From an uncultured Pseudomonadota bacterium (GTDB taxonomy: Bacteria; Pseudomonadota; Alphaproteobacteria; RF32; CAG-239): a stretch of 64,000 nucleotides of DNA. Below are positions 17,745 to 27,017 of this stretch, in pieces. The notes under the pieces were generated by a model that was not told the DNA's origin, searched no databases, and was given only the letters and a program-made list of their open reading frames with translations. Numbering within the stretch: position 1 is the first letter of the stretch; every line of letters begins with the position of its first letter. Where the stretch lies: the NCBI GenBank assembly GCA_949295025.1, contig CASFJK010000007.1, positions 1-64,000 of the forward strand. Reading direction: 5' to 3'. Position numbers and translations under genes: made by a program.

Positions 17745-18104
17745 TTACTTAGCTTCTTTTGATAGCATCAGTTCATCCCAAGTTTTCAAACCGGCTTTTT
17801 GCCAATCTAACGGGATGTTGTCTACATGTTGCATACGTGCTATATAGCTATCTTTAATATTTTCTAAAATCATCTCAACAACAATGACCTCTGGTACTTG
17901 GCGCAAATGCTCTCTGACCGAAGGATGGATATAGTCCAAAATGATATTTTGATTATCATTGCGGCGGAATAATGCGTGGTCTTTACCATCATAAATTATT
18001 ACCGGCATTTTGGGTTGTTCTTTTTTGGCTTCTATAAAGAAATAGACTTCTCCTTCTTCGCCTTCGGCAACCATAAATTTCTTTTCGGTCGTAAAATTTG
18101 CCAT
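17745..18104 (-). CDS. Hypothetical soluble protein
   Basis: 119 residues with no membrane segment or signal peptide. Sequence features are an acidic N-terminus (MVAEGEEGEVYFFIEAKKE), IIYDGKDHALFRRND and a C-terminal helix with DWQKAGLKTWDELML. I do not recognise the family. The start is 12 nt after the stop of the upstream two-TM protein, so the two form an operon. Confidence 0.6.
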   Translation of the reverse strand: MANFTTEKKFMVAEGEEGEVYFFIEAKKEQPKMPVIIYDGKDHALFRRNDNQNIILDYIHPSVREHLRQVPEVIVVEMILENIKDSYIARMQHVDNIPLDWQKAGLKTWDELMLSKEAK

Positions 18105-18116
18105 TATCTTTCTATC

Positions 18117-18452
18117 CTATTTTACTCTTTGTTTTGCGGCCAACAAAGCTGCATTGACGACTTTTTGTTCTTTTTCATGCTCTTTCTTAAGATATGCACC
18201 AAAAACTGCCGCCCCAATAGCCAATGTACCAGAAGCTACCATACCGCCTAATTTCAAGCCTTGTGACGGGGAAAGTTTGTAGCCATCGTGTCCATCATCA
18301 CCGATAATTTGTTCTGGAGCATTTTGTTTGACATCTTTTGCAAATTCAACCGTACTGGCAAGTGTACCTATGGTTGCTGCTGCAAAGACAGAACCGCAAA
18401 GAAACATTTTTTTCATTGCTTCTTGGGCTTTTTCTTTTATTTCTACTGACAT
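18117..18452 (-). CDS. Two-TM hypothetical protein
   Basis: 111 residues with two hydrophobic segments, about 15-34 (MFLCGSVFAAATIGTLAST) and 67-87 (LKLGGMVASGTLAIGAAVFG), separated by an acidic linker (IIGDDGHDGYKLSPSQ). The C-terminus is a charged helix. AAGGAGC lies upstream of ATG 18452. First gene of a two-gene unit with the 17745 gene. Function unknown. Confidence 0.6.
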   Translation of the reverse strand: MSVEIKEKAQEAMKKMFLCGSVFAAATIGTLASTVEFAKDVKQNAPEQIIGDDGHDGYKLSPSQGLKLGGMVASGTLAIGAAVFGAYLKKEHEKEQKVVNAALLAAKQRVK

Positions 18453-18572
18453 TTTATTGCTCCTTCTTTTTTATTATTTTGTGTTTTCATCCTACCATTT
18501 TGGACAAAAATTGTCAATGTCTGTTCTTTTGTTTTTTATCTTAGTATCATTAATCTCTTAAAAAGACGTAAA

Positions 18573-18607
18573 AAAACCCTTTCTTTTTGTTCATAAGAAA
18601 GGGTTTT
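18573..18607 (-). terminator. Terminator of the fliI-fliJ-sodB operon
   Basis: AAAACCCTTTCTT (18573-18585) pairs with AAGAAAGGGTTTT (18595-18607); the A run at 18570-18576 becomes the T tract on the minus strand, directly after the sodB stop codon. Confidence 0.8.
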
Positions 18608-18612
18608 AAATT

Positions 18613-19185
18613 TTAAATTTGATAATTGGCTAAATTATTCAAAAATGCTTCCACAAAATCGGCACGACGATTCTGATAATCCAAGTAATAAGCATGTTCC
18701 CAAACATCAACTGTCAACAAGGCTTTAAGGCCATGTGCTATCGGGGTGTCAGCATTAGAAGTTTTCATAATCGCAAGTTTGCCTTCTTTTTCAACGAGCC
18801 ATGCCCAACCACTGCCAAACTGAGTGACTGCTGCATTTTTAAATTCCTCATGAAATTTTTCATAGCTGCCAAAATCTTTTTCAATACGAGCTAAAATGTC
18901 TCCTTGGGGTTTGCCACCGTTTTTTTGCATGCATTTCCAGAAGAAGGCATGATTCCAAGCTTGTGCCGCATTGTTAAAAATACCTTGATACTCGGACTTA
19001 CCTGCAGTTTCTTTAATAATTTCTTCCAAGCTCATTTGCTCAAATTTTGTACCGGCAATCAATTTGTTCAAATTTTCAACATATGTACGATGATGTTTAC
19101 CGTAGTGAAATTCTAATGTTTTTTGTGAAATGTACGGCTCTAATGCATTCATTTCATATGGTAAATTAGCTAATTCGAAAGACAT
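18613..19185 (-). CDS. sodB: Iron-type superoxide dismutase
   Basis: 190 residues, family-typical length. The four metal ligands are visible: His in EFHYGKHHRTYVENLN, His in AAQAWNHAFFWKCM, and Asp and His in VDVWEHAYYLDYQN. AAQAWNH with FFW and the Gln/Gly pattern favour the Fe type over the Mn type, but metal choice is not certain from sequence. It removes superoxide in the cytoplasm. The start lies 12 nt after the fliJ stop, so it is co-transcribed with flagellar export genes, an unusual partnership. Confidence 0.94.
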   Translation of the reverse strand: MSFELANLPYEMNALEPYISQKTLEFHYGKHHRTYVENLNKLIAGTKFEQMSLEEIIKETAGKSEYQGIFNNAAQAWNHAFFWKCMQKNGGKPQGDILARIEKDFGSYEKFHEEFKNAAVTQFGSGWAWLVEKEGKLAIMKTSNADTPIAHGLKALLTVDVWEHAYYLDYQNRRADFVEAFLNNLANYQI

Positions 19186-19197
19186 GTGTTTCTCCTT

Positions 19198-19620
19198 TTA
19201 TTGATTTTTATTATTCTTTATATAGGTATTGGTTCCAATTTCATCAAGCATCTTTTGGCTTTTTAAATCTTCTTCTTTGGCTAAAGCTTCTTTGCGTTGT
19301 CTATCCACAATTTCGTATGTCTTTTGTTCTTTAAACATATCCGAGATAATATCTCTAACCTCGGCTATTTTTGCCCTGACATCATTTAATGCCCGCTCAA
19401 AAGCTTCTCTATATTCTAAATATCTTTTGGTATAGGCACCAAAATCTCCCATATAACCATTTTGGCTGGCAAACTCTTTTTCACGTTCATATTCCTTTAT
19501 CAAACGACGCAAATCATTCAAAATCTTGTCTTCTTTATTTTGCAACTCGAGCATGATTTTGCGTTGTTCATCTATTTTGAACTTTTGAATCCGTTCTAGT
19601 GTTTTCAAAGAGTTTTTCAT
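19198..19620 (-). CDS. fliJ: Flagellar export protein FliJ
   Basis: 140 residues, almost entirely charged coiled coil (KTLERIQKFKIDEQRKIML; RRLIKEYEREKEFASQ; IISDMFKEQKTYEIVDRQR), as expected for FliJ, the stalk-like general chaperone that sits on the FliI ATPase ring of the flagellar type III export gate. FliJ proteins are poorly conserved in sequence, so the call leans on size, composition and position 7 nt downstream of fliI. Probable partner of the FliI encoded next to it. Confidence 0.85.
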   Translation of the reverse strand: MKNSLKTLERIQKFKIDEQRKIMLELQNKEDKILNDLRRLIKEYEREKEFASQNGYMGDFGAYTKRYLEYREAFERALNDVRAKIAEVRDIISDMFKEQKTYEIVDRQRKEALAKEEDLKSQKMLDEIGTNTYIKNNKNQ

Positions 19621-19627
19621 TTATCAA

Positions 19628-20962
19628 TCAGCCCTTATATGGCGTATCCAATATTTTTTTCAATAAATCGTATCCTTCAGCCAAAGAAAAACGCTCGGTC
19701 TTTTTCTGACTCAAGAATTCTTCAATTTTCGGATAATAAAATATAGCTTCATCAACCTCTTTGTTAGAGCCTTTTTTATAAGCACCCAAGCGAATAAGTT
19801 CTGCCATATCTTCGTAGCTTGCAATATATTTACGAGCTTTATTGACTATCTTGGTTTCTTCCGGTGTATTGCAATCTGGCATGGTACGAGAAATACTACG
19901 CAAAATATTGATGGCCGGATAACGATTTCTTTCGGCAATGGCTCTGTCCAGCACAATGTGACCATCCAAAATGGAGCGTACAGCATCGGCAATCGGCTCG
20001 TTATGATCATCACCATCGACCAAAACCGTAAATAATCCGGTGATGGTTCCGTTGCCGGTTCCGGGGCCTGCTCTTTCCAGCAAACGTGGTAACTCAGCAA
20101 AAACACTCGGTGTATAACCTTTTGATGCAGGAGGCTCACCCACACTCAAAGAGATTTCTCTTTGTGCCATGGCAAAACGTGTGATTGAATCCATCATGCA
20201 CAGCACATTTTGATTTTCATCTCGGAAAAATTCGGCTACAGCCATAGCAACATAAGCTGCTTGTCTTCTCATCAAAGGGCTTTCATCAGAAGTTGCCAAA
20301 ACCAAAACCGATTTTGCCAAACCGGCTTCTCCCAACGTGTCTTCTACGAACTCTTTGGCTTCTCTTCCGCGTTCGCCAATCAAACCTATCACAGAAACAT
20401 CCGAATCGGTGTTTTTGGCCATCATAGACATCAGAGTAGATTTTCCGACGCCCGAACCGGCAAAAATACCCATACGCTGACCTTTGCAGATGGTTATAAA
20501 GGTATTAACGGCTTTAACACCTAAATCTACTTTACCTTTAACTCTATCGCGGAAAGCTGCCGGTGGCGGAGAACTTTTGATGTAATATGGTTTATTACCC
20601 TTAATCAAAGGACCTTTACCATCTATTGCCTCGCCAAAAGCATTGATTATGCGTCCGAGCCAGCTTTTGTGCGGATAAATAACCGGTGCGGCATTTTCAA
20701 CTTCTACCTTGCATCCTAAACCGATTCCCTGAACCGAACCATAGGGCATGAAAAGTAATTTGCCTTGACGGAAGCTGACCAACTCACAAACATTTTTTTC
20801 GCCTTTGGCATCATAAATATTACATCTGTCTCCAATTGACATATTGCATCTGATACCGCTGACTTCAATAAATAGCCCCTGCACTGCCGTCACACGACCA
20901 TAATAATCGCTTTCGGGCAATTTTTCGACTTCCTTTAATATATTTTCCAATACTTCAGACAA
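19628..20962 (-). CDS. fliI: Flagellum-specific ATPase FliI
   Basis: 444 residues. FliI energises the flagellar type III export apparatus. It is an F1-beta-like ATPase with Walker A GIFAGSGVGKSTLM near residue 165, GLIGERGREAKEFVED, Walker B-like VLCMMDSITRFAMAQRE, and SLSVGEPPASKGYTPSVFAE, the type III ATPase signature. The N-terminal strand domain and the C-terminal helical domain (FSLAEGYDLLKKIL) are present. First gene of fliI-fliJ-sodB. No other flagellar genes are in the window, so the rest of the regulon lies elsewhere. Confidence 0.96.
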   Translation of the reverse strand: MSEVLENILKEVEKLPESDYYGRVTAVQGLFIEVSGIRCNMSIGDRCNIYDAKGEKNVCELVSFRQGKLLFMPYGSVQGIGLGCKVEVENAAPVIYPHKSWLGRIINAFGEAIDGKGPLIKGNKPYYIKSSPPPAAFRDRVKGKVDLGVKAVNTFITICKGQRMGIFAGSGVGKSTLMSMMAKNTDSDVSVIGLIGERGREAKEFVEDTLGEAGLAKSVLVLATSDESPLMRRQAAYVAMAVAEFFRDENQNVLCMMDSITRFAMAQREISLSVGEPPASKGYTPSVFAELPRLLERAGPGTGNGTITGLFTVLVDGDDHNEPIADAVRSILDGHIVLDRAIAERNRYPAINILRSISRTMPDCNTPEETKIVNKARKYIASYEDMAELIRLGAYKKGSNKEVDEAIFYYPKIEEFLSQKKTERFSLAEGYDLLKKILDTPYKG

Positions 20963-21170
20963 AACCTTTCTCCATGCCTAATCTTTGCTTTTATTTAGCA
21001 TAGTTTATCTTAAATTTCAGCCTTGCCGTATGGTTATTCACAATCTTTGCTCACTTCATTATTTTTTTGTTAATAATTATTAACAGCCCCGTCAAAAAAG
21101 TTAACAAATTAAATTTTAAAATATATGATACATACAAATTCGATTTTAATATTTATTGAGGATATTTGGA

Positions 21171-21857
21171 ATGCGCGTTTTGTTAGTTGAAGATGATTAT
21201 GCCATTTCTCAAAGTATTGAAACAATGCTTAAGAAAGAAGGTATGATTGTAGATACCACAGATTTGGGTGAAGATGGTTTGGAAATCGGAAAATTATACG
21301 ATTATGATATCATCATTTTAGATTTGATGTTGCCGGATATGAACGGCTATGAAGTTTTGAAGAGCCTCCGCGCAGCTAAAGTTAATACGCCGGTTCTTAT
21401 TCTTTCCGGTTTGACAGAACCTGATAAAAAAGTAAAAGGCTTGGGATATGGTGCTGATGATTACCTAACCAAGCCTTTTGACAAATCAGAGCTTCTTGCT
21501 CGCATTCAGGCTGTGGTCAGACGCTCTAAAGGTCATTCCAACTCAATTATTCGTACCGGCGAGGTTGAGGTCAACTTAGATACACAAACTGTTACGGTTG
21601 GAACTAAAACTTTGCATCTTACCGGAAAAGAATATGGCATTATGGAACTCTTGTCTTTGCGCAAAGGTTCTACTCTTAACAAAGACCAATTCTTAAACCA
21701 TCTCTATGGCGGAATTGACGAACCTGAACTCAAAATCATTGACGTGTTCATTTGCAAACTCCGCAAAAAATTGGAAAGAGCTTCCGGTGGTAAAAACTAT
21801 ATTGAGACCGTTTGGGGACGCGGTTATGTTTTGCGTGACCCTGATGAAAAGAAATAA
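21171..21857 (+). CDS. ctrA: Cell-cycle response regulator CtrA
   Basis: 228 residues from ATG 21171, chosen because MRVLLVEDD is the family start and TGAGGA lies 8 nt upstream; a TTG at 21156 would add five residues. The receiver domain has Asp8/Asp9, the phospho-acceptor Asp51 in [17 protein letters not shown] and Lys in [16 protein letters not shown]. The winged-helix OmpR-type DNA-binding domain includes [18 protein letters not shown] and [15 protein letters not shown]. CtrA controls replication, division, motility and often gene-transfer agents in alphaproteobacteria. The C-terminus ends DPDEKK and lacks the Ala-Ala that serves as degradation signal in Caulobacter. The upstream gap holds five TTAA words but none at 7-bp spacing. 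Confidence 0.95.
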   Translation: MRVLLVEDDYAISQSIETMLKKEGMIVDTTDLGEDGLEIGKLYDYDIIILDLMLPDMNGYEVLKSLRAAKVNTPVLILSGLTEPDKKVKGLGYGADDYLTKPFDKSELLARIQAVVRRSKGHSNSIIRTGEVEVNLDTQTVTVGTKTLHLTGKEYGIMELLSLRKGSTLNKDQFLNHLYGGIDEPELKIIDVFICKLRKKLERASGGKNYIETVWGRGYVLRDPDEKK

Positions 21858-21873
21858 ACTTTATCTTTTCTAA

Positions 21874-21915
21874 AAAAACTCCCAAAATCTGTAGCAAGAC
21901 TTTGGGAGTTTTTTT
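21874..21915. terminator. Bidirectional terminator after ctrA
   Basis: AAAAACTCCCAAA (21874-21886) pairs with TTTGGGAGTTTTT (21901-21913), with T and A runs on both sides; it also closes the convergent gene that ends at 21915. Confidence 0.85.
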
Positions 21916-22643
21916 CATCCAAAATATTCATGTAAAATCATATTCTGGCAAAAACACAAGAATAAAAGGTAGCACACAAATATAATCACATATTTATGTA
22001 ATTTTTTTCTTCTAAACACAGGACACAATAAATATACCAGATATGTAAAAAATATTATTACGCCTCCTATCCCAACATAGCCTACGCTTATATTCCTTAC
22101 ATAGTCATGAAAAGAATAAGCTTTTGCTTTTGCTAATTTTTGTTGATGAATATTTAATTCAACAGTACGTAAATCTTGATTATAGATATCAGGTCGTTCT
22201 GACATTTCTTGTTTTATATCTGATAATGCCTTTTGTGCTTCTTTAACTTTTTGATCCTTGATTTCTACATAATGTGCTTTATACCCAATTTCGCTATGAG
22301 GAATAAGATAAAAGAAAAAATTTAAATTATGAGATACTTTTGAAGCTTGTTCTTTGGGCTCATTTATTTCAATATTCTGCTTATCTTGATTTTTCTCATT
22401 CAAAATTATCATCCCACCAAGAGTCACTAATATTATAATTGCAGAAACAATAATCATCAACTTTCCTATGCGGGTACGCACCCTTTTATACTGAGCGCCA
22501 TTATGATAGGCATCGACCATTTGTTCTGTATCTGAATTACTTTCTACTTTTGACGGACTTTTTCTTTGCAACTTTTTGAATATTACTTGTGCGATAACAA
22601 ATACGGCTAAAGCCAAAACTAAAATAATAAAATTTGTCTTCAT
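21915..22643 (-). CDS. Membrane protein with four hydrophobic segments, unknown
   Basis: 242 residues. Hydrophobic segments at about 5-22, 62-84, 188-208 and 216-238. Between segments 2 and 3 lies a ~100-residue soluble part with a charged helix (KVKEAQKALSDIKQEMSERP), probably periplasmic given a cytoplasmic basic stretch (KKLQRKSPSK) after segment 1. No family recognised. It is a stand-alone gene convergent with ctrA. Confidence 0.6.
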   Translation of the reverse strand: MKTNFIILVLALAVFVIAQVIFKKLQRKSPSKVESNSDTEQMVDAYHNGAQYKRVRTRIGKLMIIVSAIIILVTLGGMIILNEKNQDKQNIEINEPKEQASKVSHNLNFFFYLIPHSEIGYKAHYVEIKDQKVKEAQKALSDIKQEMSERPDIYNQDLRTVELNIHQQKLAKAKAYSFHDYVRNISVGYVGIGGVIIFFTYLVYLLCPVFRRKKLHKYVIIFVCYLLFLCFCQNMILHEYFG

Positions 22644-22705
22644 AATGATTAATTTTAATAATTTATAATTGAGTTAACTATATTATATTAGACAAATTTG
22701 TCAAT

Positions 22706-22735
22706 AAAAAAAGCCACCCTTGACAGATGGCTTTT
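22706..22735 (-). terminator. Terminator of the glycogen operon
   Basis: AAAAGCCA (22709-22716) pairs with TGGCTTTT (22728-22735); the As at 22706-22712 give the T tract on the minus strand, 18 bases after the malQ stop. Confidence 0.75.
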
Positions 22736-22752
22736 GTCTTTCTCTTATTTTC

Positions 22753-24903
22753 TTATTTTCGAATATTGCTAATTGCTTTTGTATTGCGAACATATGCAAT
22801 ATCACTCGGCAAATTTTCTAAATCTACAGGCAAACGTCTACGCCAGTTTGGATGTTGATCTCTATCCGTGCCCGGAAGATTTTGACGTTTTTCGACATGC
22901 AAGAAGTTTTCTAATTCAGCCAAAAATACCGGACAATTGGTTTTGGCCATATATGCATTAGCGGCTTCTTCTATGCCCTCAGGATAGCCCTCTCCATAGA
23001 TATAATCTCCTTTTCTGGGTTTATCTTGTGGCCATACTCCTGATGCATCTAACACTTTTAACAAACGCCATCTATCGTTTTCGCGACCTTTGTATGCGGC
23101 ATTTCTCTTTTCTTCATTTTCAATGATACCGAGTTGGTAAGACAGCTCAATGTCGTAGCCAAACCACCACATTTTTAACGGCGGCATATCGTGTGTGCCA
23201 ATCGAAGAAAAAGCACGTGTTGGATAAGCATCCGGCATTTTGAAATCGCCCCAACCATCATTGTATCTCTCTGACCAAAGAACGCTTAAAGCATATATGT
23301 TTTTAGCTTCCAAAGCTTCTAAAAAGCCGTCGGGTACATTACCGATACTTTCGCCGACAACGGAACATTTATTCAAAACACTTTCCAGCGCTACAATGTT
23401 AAGCATATCTTTGAAATTATAATATATATAGGTACCGCCTTCCAATTTTTCAGGCAATATAAACAAACGCATCAAGCTCATTACATGATCCATTCTCAAA
23501 GCGCCTGAATTGTGCATGTTTGCCCGTAAAATTTTGATAAAAGGTCTATATCCGGTTTCTTTTAAGGCACTAGGAATAAATGCCCCCAAAGCCCATTTTT
23601 GACCTGCTGGGAAAAAAGCATCAGGCGGAGCACCAGCACCGGCTTCTTTAAAGAACAAATCCGGTTCACTCCATACTTCGGCACTGTCTTGTCCTACACC
23701 AACAGCTAAATCTCTATATAAACCAATTTTCATTTTGCTATCTTTAACGGCCTGACTGGCTTCTTCAAATTGGCGTGATGCTTCGAACTGCATGAACTTG
23801 AAAAAATTAATCTCATCAACATGTTCTTTGGCATATTCTTTTACGGCTAAAGAATTTGGTGTGCGATATTCTTCCGGCCAAGAATGCCATCCACCCCACA
23901 TTTGTTGTGTGTATTTATGATACAAGCTCTGAAAAACGGCTAATCTTTCTAAGTCGCAACCTTCTGATTTTACATAATTTTCAAATTCTTGATAACGTTG
24001 ACTATTGGTATTTTGTACAAAACGATCATAGCATTTTTTCAGCATTTTTACTTTTAATGGATAAATATGCTCATATTGGATGAGCTCGCTTTGACGAAAC
24101 TCTTCAACATCATTTTTCACTTCAGTCATATCTTCAGCATTGAACTCGGGAACAGCTTCAACATCAATATAAATCGGGTTCAAATAAATGCGGCTGATTG
24201 ACTGATACGGACTGGCATTTTCCGGATAATCATGACTTAAGACGTTTAACGGATTTAAGCCTATAATATCAGCACCGGATTTTGCTGCCATTTGTGCAAA
24301 ATTTTTCAAATCCGTAAAATCACCAACACCCCAGTTGCGCTTGCTTCTTACTGAATATAATTGCAATGCGAAGCCCCAAGTTTTTTTATCCAATGCGGAA
24401 TTTTGCCAACATTTTTCCGGACATACGGCAATGACGCTTTTATAGTGTTTGTTACCAACTTGTAAATCTAAATCATAATATCCAATTTCAAGATGAGATG
24501 TGATGACAAACTTTAGTCGGACATATTGGGTTTTGCCAATCAGTTGATATTCTTCATCATTGATAACTTCAAAAGATACCGGTTCGGGAACTTGAAATTT
24601 ATCAGAGCATAAATGCAACGCAAAATCTTCAGCTTCTTGTTCTGCAGGAACAACTAAATCAAAACGAACATTTCCCTGCTCTACCACATATATTTTTTCT
24701 AATGATTGTTGCCAACGGCGTTTATCATAGGCGGCTATTGAGTTTTTTATATCCTCTTCTGAACCAGCTTTATAGCCCATTTTTTCAACAAAAAACTTTA
24801 TTATTTTTTCATCAACGATATGATCTGTTCTTTCTTGACTACCATCCAAGAAATGTGTTCCTATACCTAATTTTTCAGCTAAAACATCCAATGCGTTGTC
24901 CAT
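22753..24903 (-). CDS. malQ: 4-alpha-glucanotransferase (amylomaltase)
   Basis: 716 residues, the long proteobacterial form with extra N-terminal beta-rich domains. MalQ transfers alpha-1,4-glucan chains between maltodextrins. GH77 landmarks are GFALQLYSVRSKRNWGVGDF, then GLNPLNVLSHDYPENASPYQ, the nucleophile region GLYRDLAVGVGQDSAEVWSE, ALRMDHVMSLMRLF and the catalytic GESIGNVPDGF / FSSIGTHDMPPLKMW. Third gene of glgB-glgX-malQ with 19 nt to glgX, so it most likely recycles short dextrins released from glycogen by GlgX. Confidence 0.95.
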   Translation of the reverse strand: MDNALDVLAEKLGIGTHFLDGSQERTDHIVDEKIIKFFVEKMGYKAGSEEDIKNSIAAYDKRRWQQSLEKIYVVEQGNVRFDLVVPAEQEAEDFALHLCSDKFQVPEPVSFEVINDEEYQLIGKTQYVRLKFVITSHLEIGYYDLDLQVGNKHYKSVIAVCPEKCWQNSALDKKTWGFALQLYSVRSKRNWGVGDFTDLKNFAQMAAKSGADIIGLNPLNVLSHDYPENASPYQSISRIYLNPIYIDVEAVPEFNAEDMTEVKNDVEEFRQSELIQYEHIYPLKVKMLKKCYDRFVQNTNSQRYQEFENYVKSEGCDLERLAVFQSLYHKYTQQMWGGWHSWPEEYRTPNSLAVKEYAKEHVDEINFFKFMQFEASRQFEEASQAVKDSKMKIGLYRDLAVGVGQDSAEVWSEPDLFFKEAGAGAPPDAFFPAGQKWALGAFIPSALKETGYRPFIKILRANMHNSGALRMDHVMSLMRLFILPEKLEGGTYIYYNFKDMLNIVALESVLNKCSVVGESIGNVPDGFLEALEAKNIYALSVLWSERYNDGWGDFKMPDAYPTRAFSSIGTHDMPPLKMWWFGYDIELSYQLGIIENEEKRNAAYKGRENDRWRLLKVLDASGVWPQDKPRKGDYIYGEGYPEGIEEAANAYMAKTNCPVFLAELENFLHVEKRQNLPGTDRDQHPNWRRRLPVDLENLPSDIAYVRNTKAISNIRK

Positions 24904-24922
24904 TTAAAACTACTCCAAATAT

Positions 24923-27001
24923 CTATTTATCTATTTCAAACAATAATACACTCCAAGCCGGTACCGTTATTTTTTGATTGCTGCAAACTGCTACTTTGGC
25001 AACAAACTTTTCAGAGCTGTCAAAAAGCAATTTCCAAGAATATTTTTTATCGATATCCGGTAATTGCCAATTTATATCACCAGAATTGGCATTCAAAATA
25101 CAGAATACATATTTTTTTCCATTATATACACTGTAGGCTAACGTTTTTCTACGTCCATCATTCCATTCTTGTGTGGTCATTGCGTGTCCAAGCTCATTGA
25201 ACCAAGTGATGTCATTTATCTTGGTTTTATCAATAGGCTGACCCGTAAAAAACTTCTTACGCTTAAACATTTGCGACTGTCGTCTAAGGCGGATAATCTT
25301 TTTTACAAAATGAGCTACTCTTCTATCTACTCGATTTAGCCCTTCCCAATTTATCCATGTGATGGCATTGTCTTGACAATAGGGATTGTTGTTTCCCATA
25401 TTGGTGTGACCGAGCTCATCTCCAGCCACAAGCATCGGTGTACCAAAAGATAAAAGTAAAGTTGAGAACATGGCTTTCATTCGATTGAGACGATTATCAA
25501 TTACGACAGAATTATCCGTTTCGCCTTCAATGCCAGAGTTCCAACTCCAGTTACTATCGGTTCCGTCGCGGTTATTTTCATTATTAGCCAGATTGTGTTT
25601 TTGATTATAGCTAACTAAATCGCGAATGCAAAAGCCATCATGAGCCGTAACAAAATTTACACTACTCCATATATTTCTGCCACTGTGATTGAAAGCATCT
25701 GAAGAACCTGCTATACGGCTGGCCAGCGCTGCTACTTGCCCTTCATCTCCTTTCCAGAAACGGCGAACCACATCTCTAAATTTATCATTCCACTCGGCCC
25801 AACCCGACATAAATGCCCCGACTTGATAGCCGCCATATCCAATATCCCATGGCTCTGCTATCAATTTGGCATGACAAAGAACAGGATCTTGTTTGAGGGC
25901 ATATAAAAATCCACACTCTTGCTTAAACTCCATATTCATTCGGCACAATGTTGTTGCCAAATCGAACCTAAAGCCATCGACATGCATATCTTCATACCAA
26001 TAGCGCAAAGAATCCGTTACCAATTTTAAAACATATGGATTTTCTAAATTGAACGAAGCACCGCATCCGGTTGAATCATAGTAATATCTTTTGTTTTCTT
26101 TATTTAAGCAATAGTAACTGACATTGTCTATCCCTCGGTAGCAAATGGTCGGTCCTAATTGATTACCTTCTCCGGTATGATTGTAGACAACATCTAAAAA
26201 TACCTCTATTCCTTTTTTATGCAGAGCTTTAACCATATCTTTGATTTCAGATAAATCATTTCCGGATAGATAATTTTGTTCCGGAGCAAAAAAGCTAAAG
26301 CTTTCGTATCCCCAATAATTGTCTTTTACAAAACCTTTTTTATGACGATTTCCGAAAAAGGCATGAATTGGCAAAAACTCAACTGCACTTACCCCCAGCC
26401 ATTTGAGATAATGTAAAACCGACTTATTGTTAAAACCGGCAAAAGTTCCTCTTTTATTATCCGGTACCTTTGGATGAAGTTTGGTATAGCCTCTTAAATG
26501 AGTTTCATAAACAATGGTATCTTCAAAAGGCGTATTGGGGCGAACATCATCGCTCCAATCATAGTTATCTTCAACGACAACAGACTTGGGAACATAGGGG
26601 GCACTATCTAACGTGCTGAATGATAAATCTCTCTCCGGACTATCGACATCATACCCAAATAAAGCCTTATGCCAAATCAGCTTTCCGACCAATTTTTTTC
26701 CATAAGGGTCAATTAATAATTTATTGGGATTGAAGCGATGCCCTTCTTCGGGTTTATATGGACCATAAACACGATAACCATATACTTGTTCGGGCTTTAT
26801 GCCTTCTAAATAAATATGCCAAATATTATTATCGCTCTCATTTATTTCATAACGAGCGATTTCATTGATACCTGTTTCATCAAAGAGGCAGAGCTCTACT
26901 TTCTCCGCATGAGCTGAAAATAAGGCAAAGTTAACACCATGGCCGTCATAATGCGAACCTAAGGGATAAGGGTATCCGGATTGTGTTTTTATCTTTGCCA
27001 T
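24923..27001 (-). CDS. glgX: Glycogen debranching enzyme GlgX
   Basis: 692 residues, family-typical. GlgX hydrolyses the alpha-1,6 branches of phosphorylase-limited glycogen. An N-terminal CBM48 domain (YPLGSHYDGHGVNFALFSAH) is followed by a GH13 barrel with VFLDVVYNHTGEGN, VDGFRFDLATTL (nucleophile Asp), KLIAEPWDIGYGGYQVG (acid/base Glu) and FVTAHDGFCIRDLVSYNQKH. The start is 16 nt after the glgB stop and its own stop is 19 nt before malQ, forming one operon for glycogen remodelling. Confidence 0.95.
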   Translation of the reverse strand: MAKIKTQSGYPYPLGSHYDGHGVNFALFSAHAEKVELCLFDETGINEIARYEINESDNNIWHIYLEGIKPEQVYGYRVYGPYKPEEGHRFNPNKLLIDPYGKKLVGKLIWHKALFGYDVDSPERDLSFSTLDSAPYVPKSVVVEDNYDWSDDVRPNTPFEDTIVYETHLRGYTKLHPKVPDNKRGTFAGFNNKSVLHYLKWLGVSAVEFLPIHAFFGNRHKKGFVKDNYWGYESFSFFAPEQNYLSGNDLSEIKDMVKALHKKGIEVFLDVVYNHTGEGNQLGPTICYRGIDNVSYYCLNKENKRYYYDSTGCGASFNLENPYVLKLVTDSLRYWYEDMHVDGFRFDLATTLCRMNMEFKQECGFLYALKQDPVLCHAKLIAEPWDIGYGGYQVGAFMSGWAEWNDKFRDVVRRFWKGDEGQVAALASRIAGSSDAFNHSGRNIWSSVNFVTAHDGFCIRDLVSYNQKHNLANNENNRDGTDSNWSWNSGIEGETDNSVVIDNRLNRMKAMFSTLLLSFGTPMLVAGDELGHTNMGNNNPYCQDNAITWINWEGLNRVDRRVAHFVKKIIRLRRQSQMFKRKKFFTGQPIDKTKINDITWFNELGHAMTTQEWNDGRRKTLAYSVYNGKKYVFCILNANSGDINWQLPDIDKKYSWKLLFDSSEKFVAKVAVCSNQKITVPAWSVLLFEIDK

Positions 27002-27017
27002 ATTTTTCTCCCGTGTC

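Noticed and set aside
21061..21120. CtrA boxes in the ctrA promoter.
   Set aside because: Five TTAA words occur, but spacings are 6, 4 and 3 bases; none fits TTAA-N7-TTAA, so I do not call a site.
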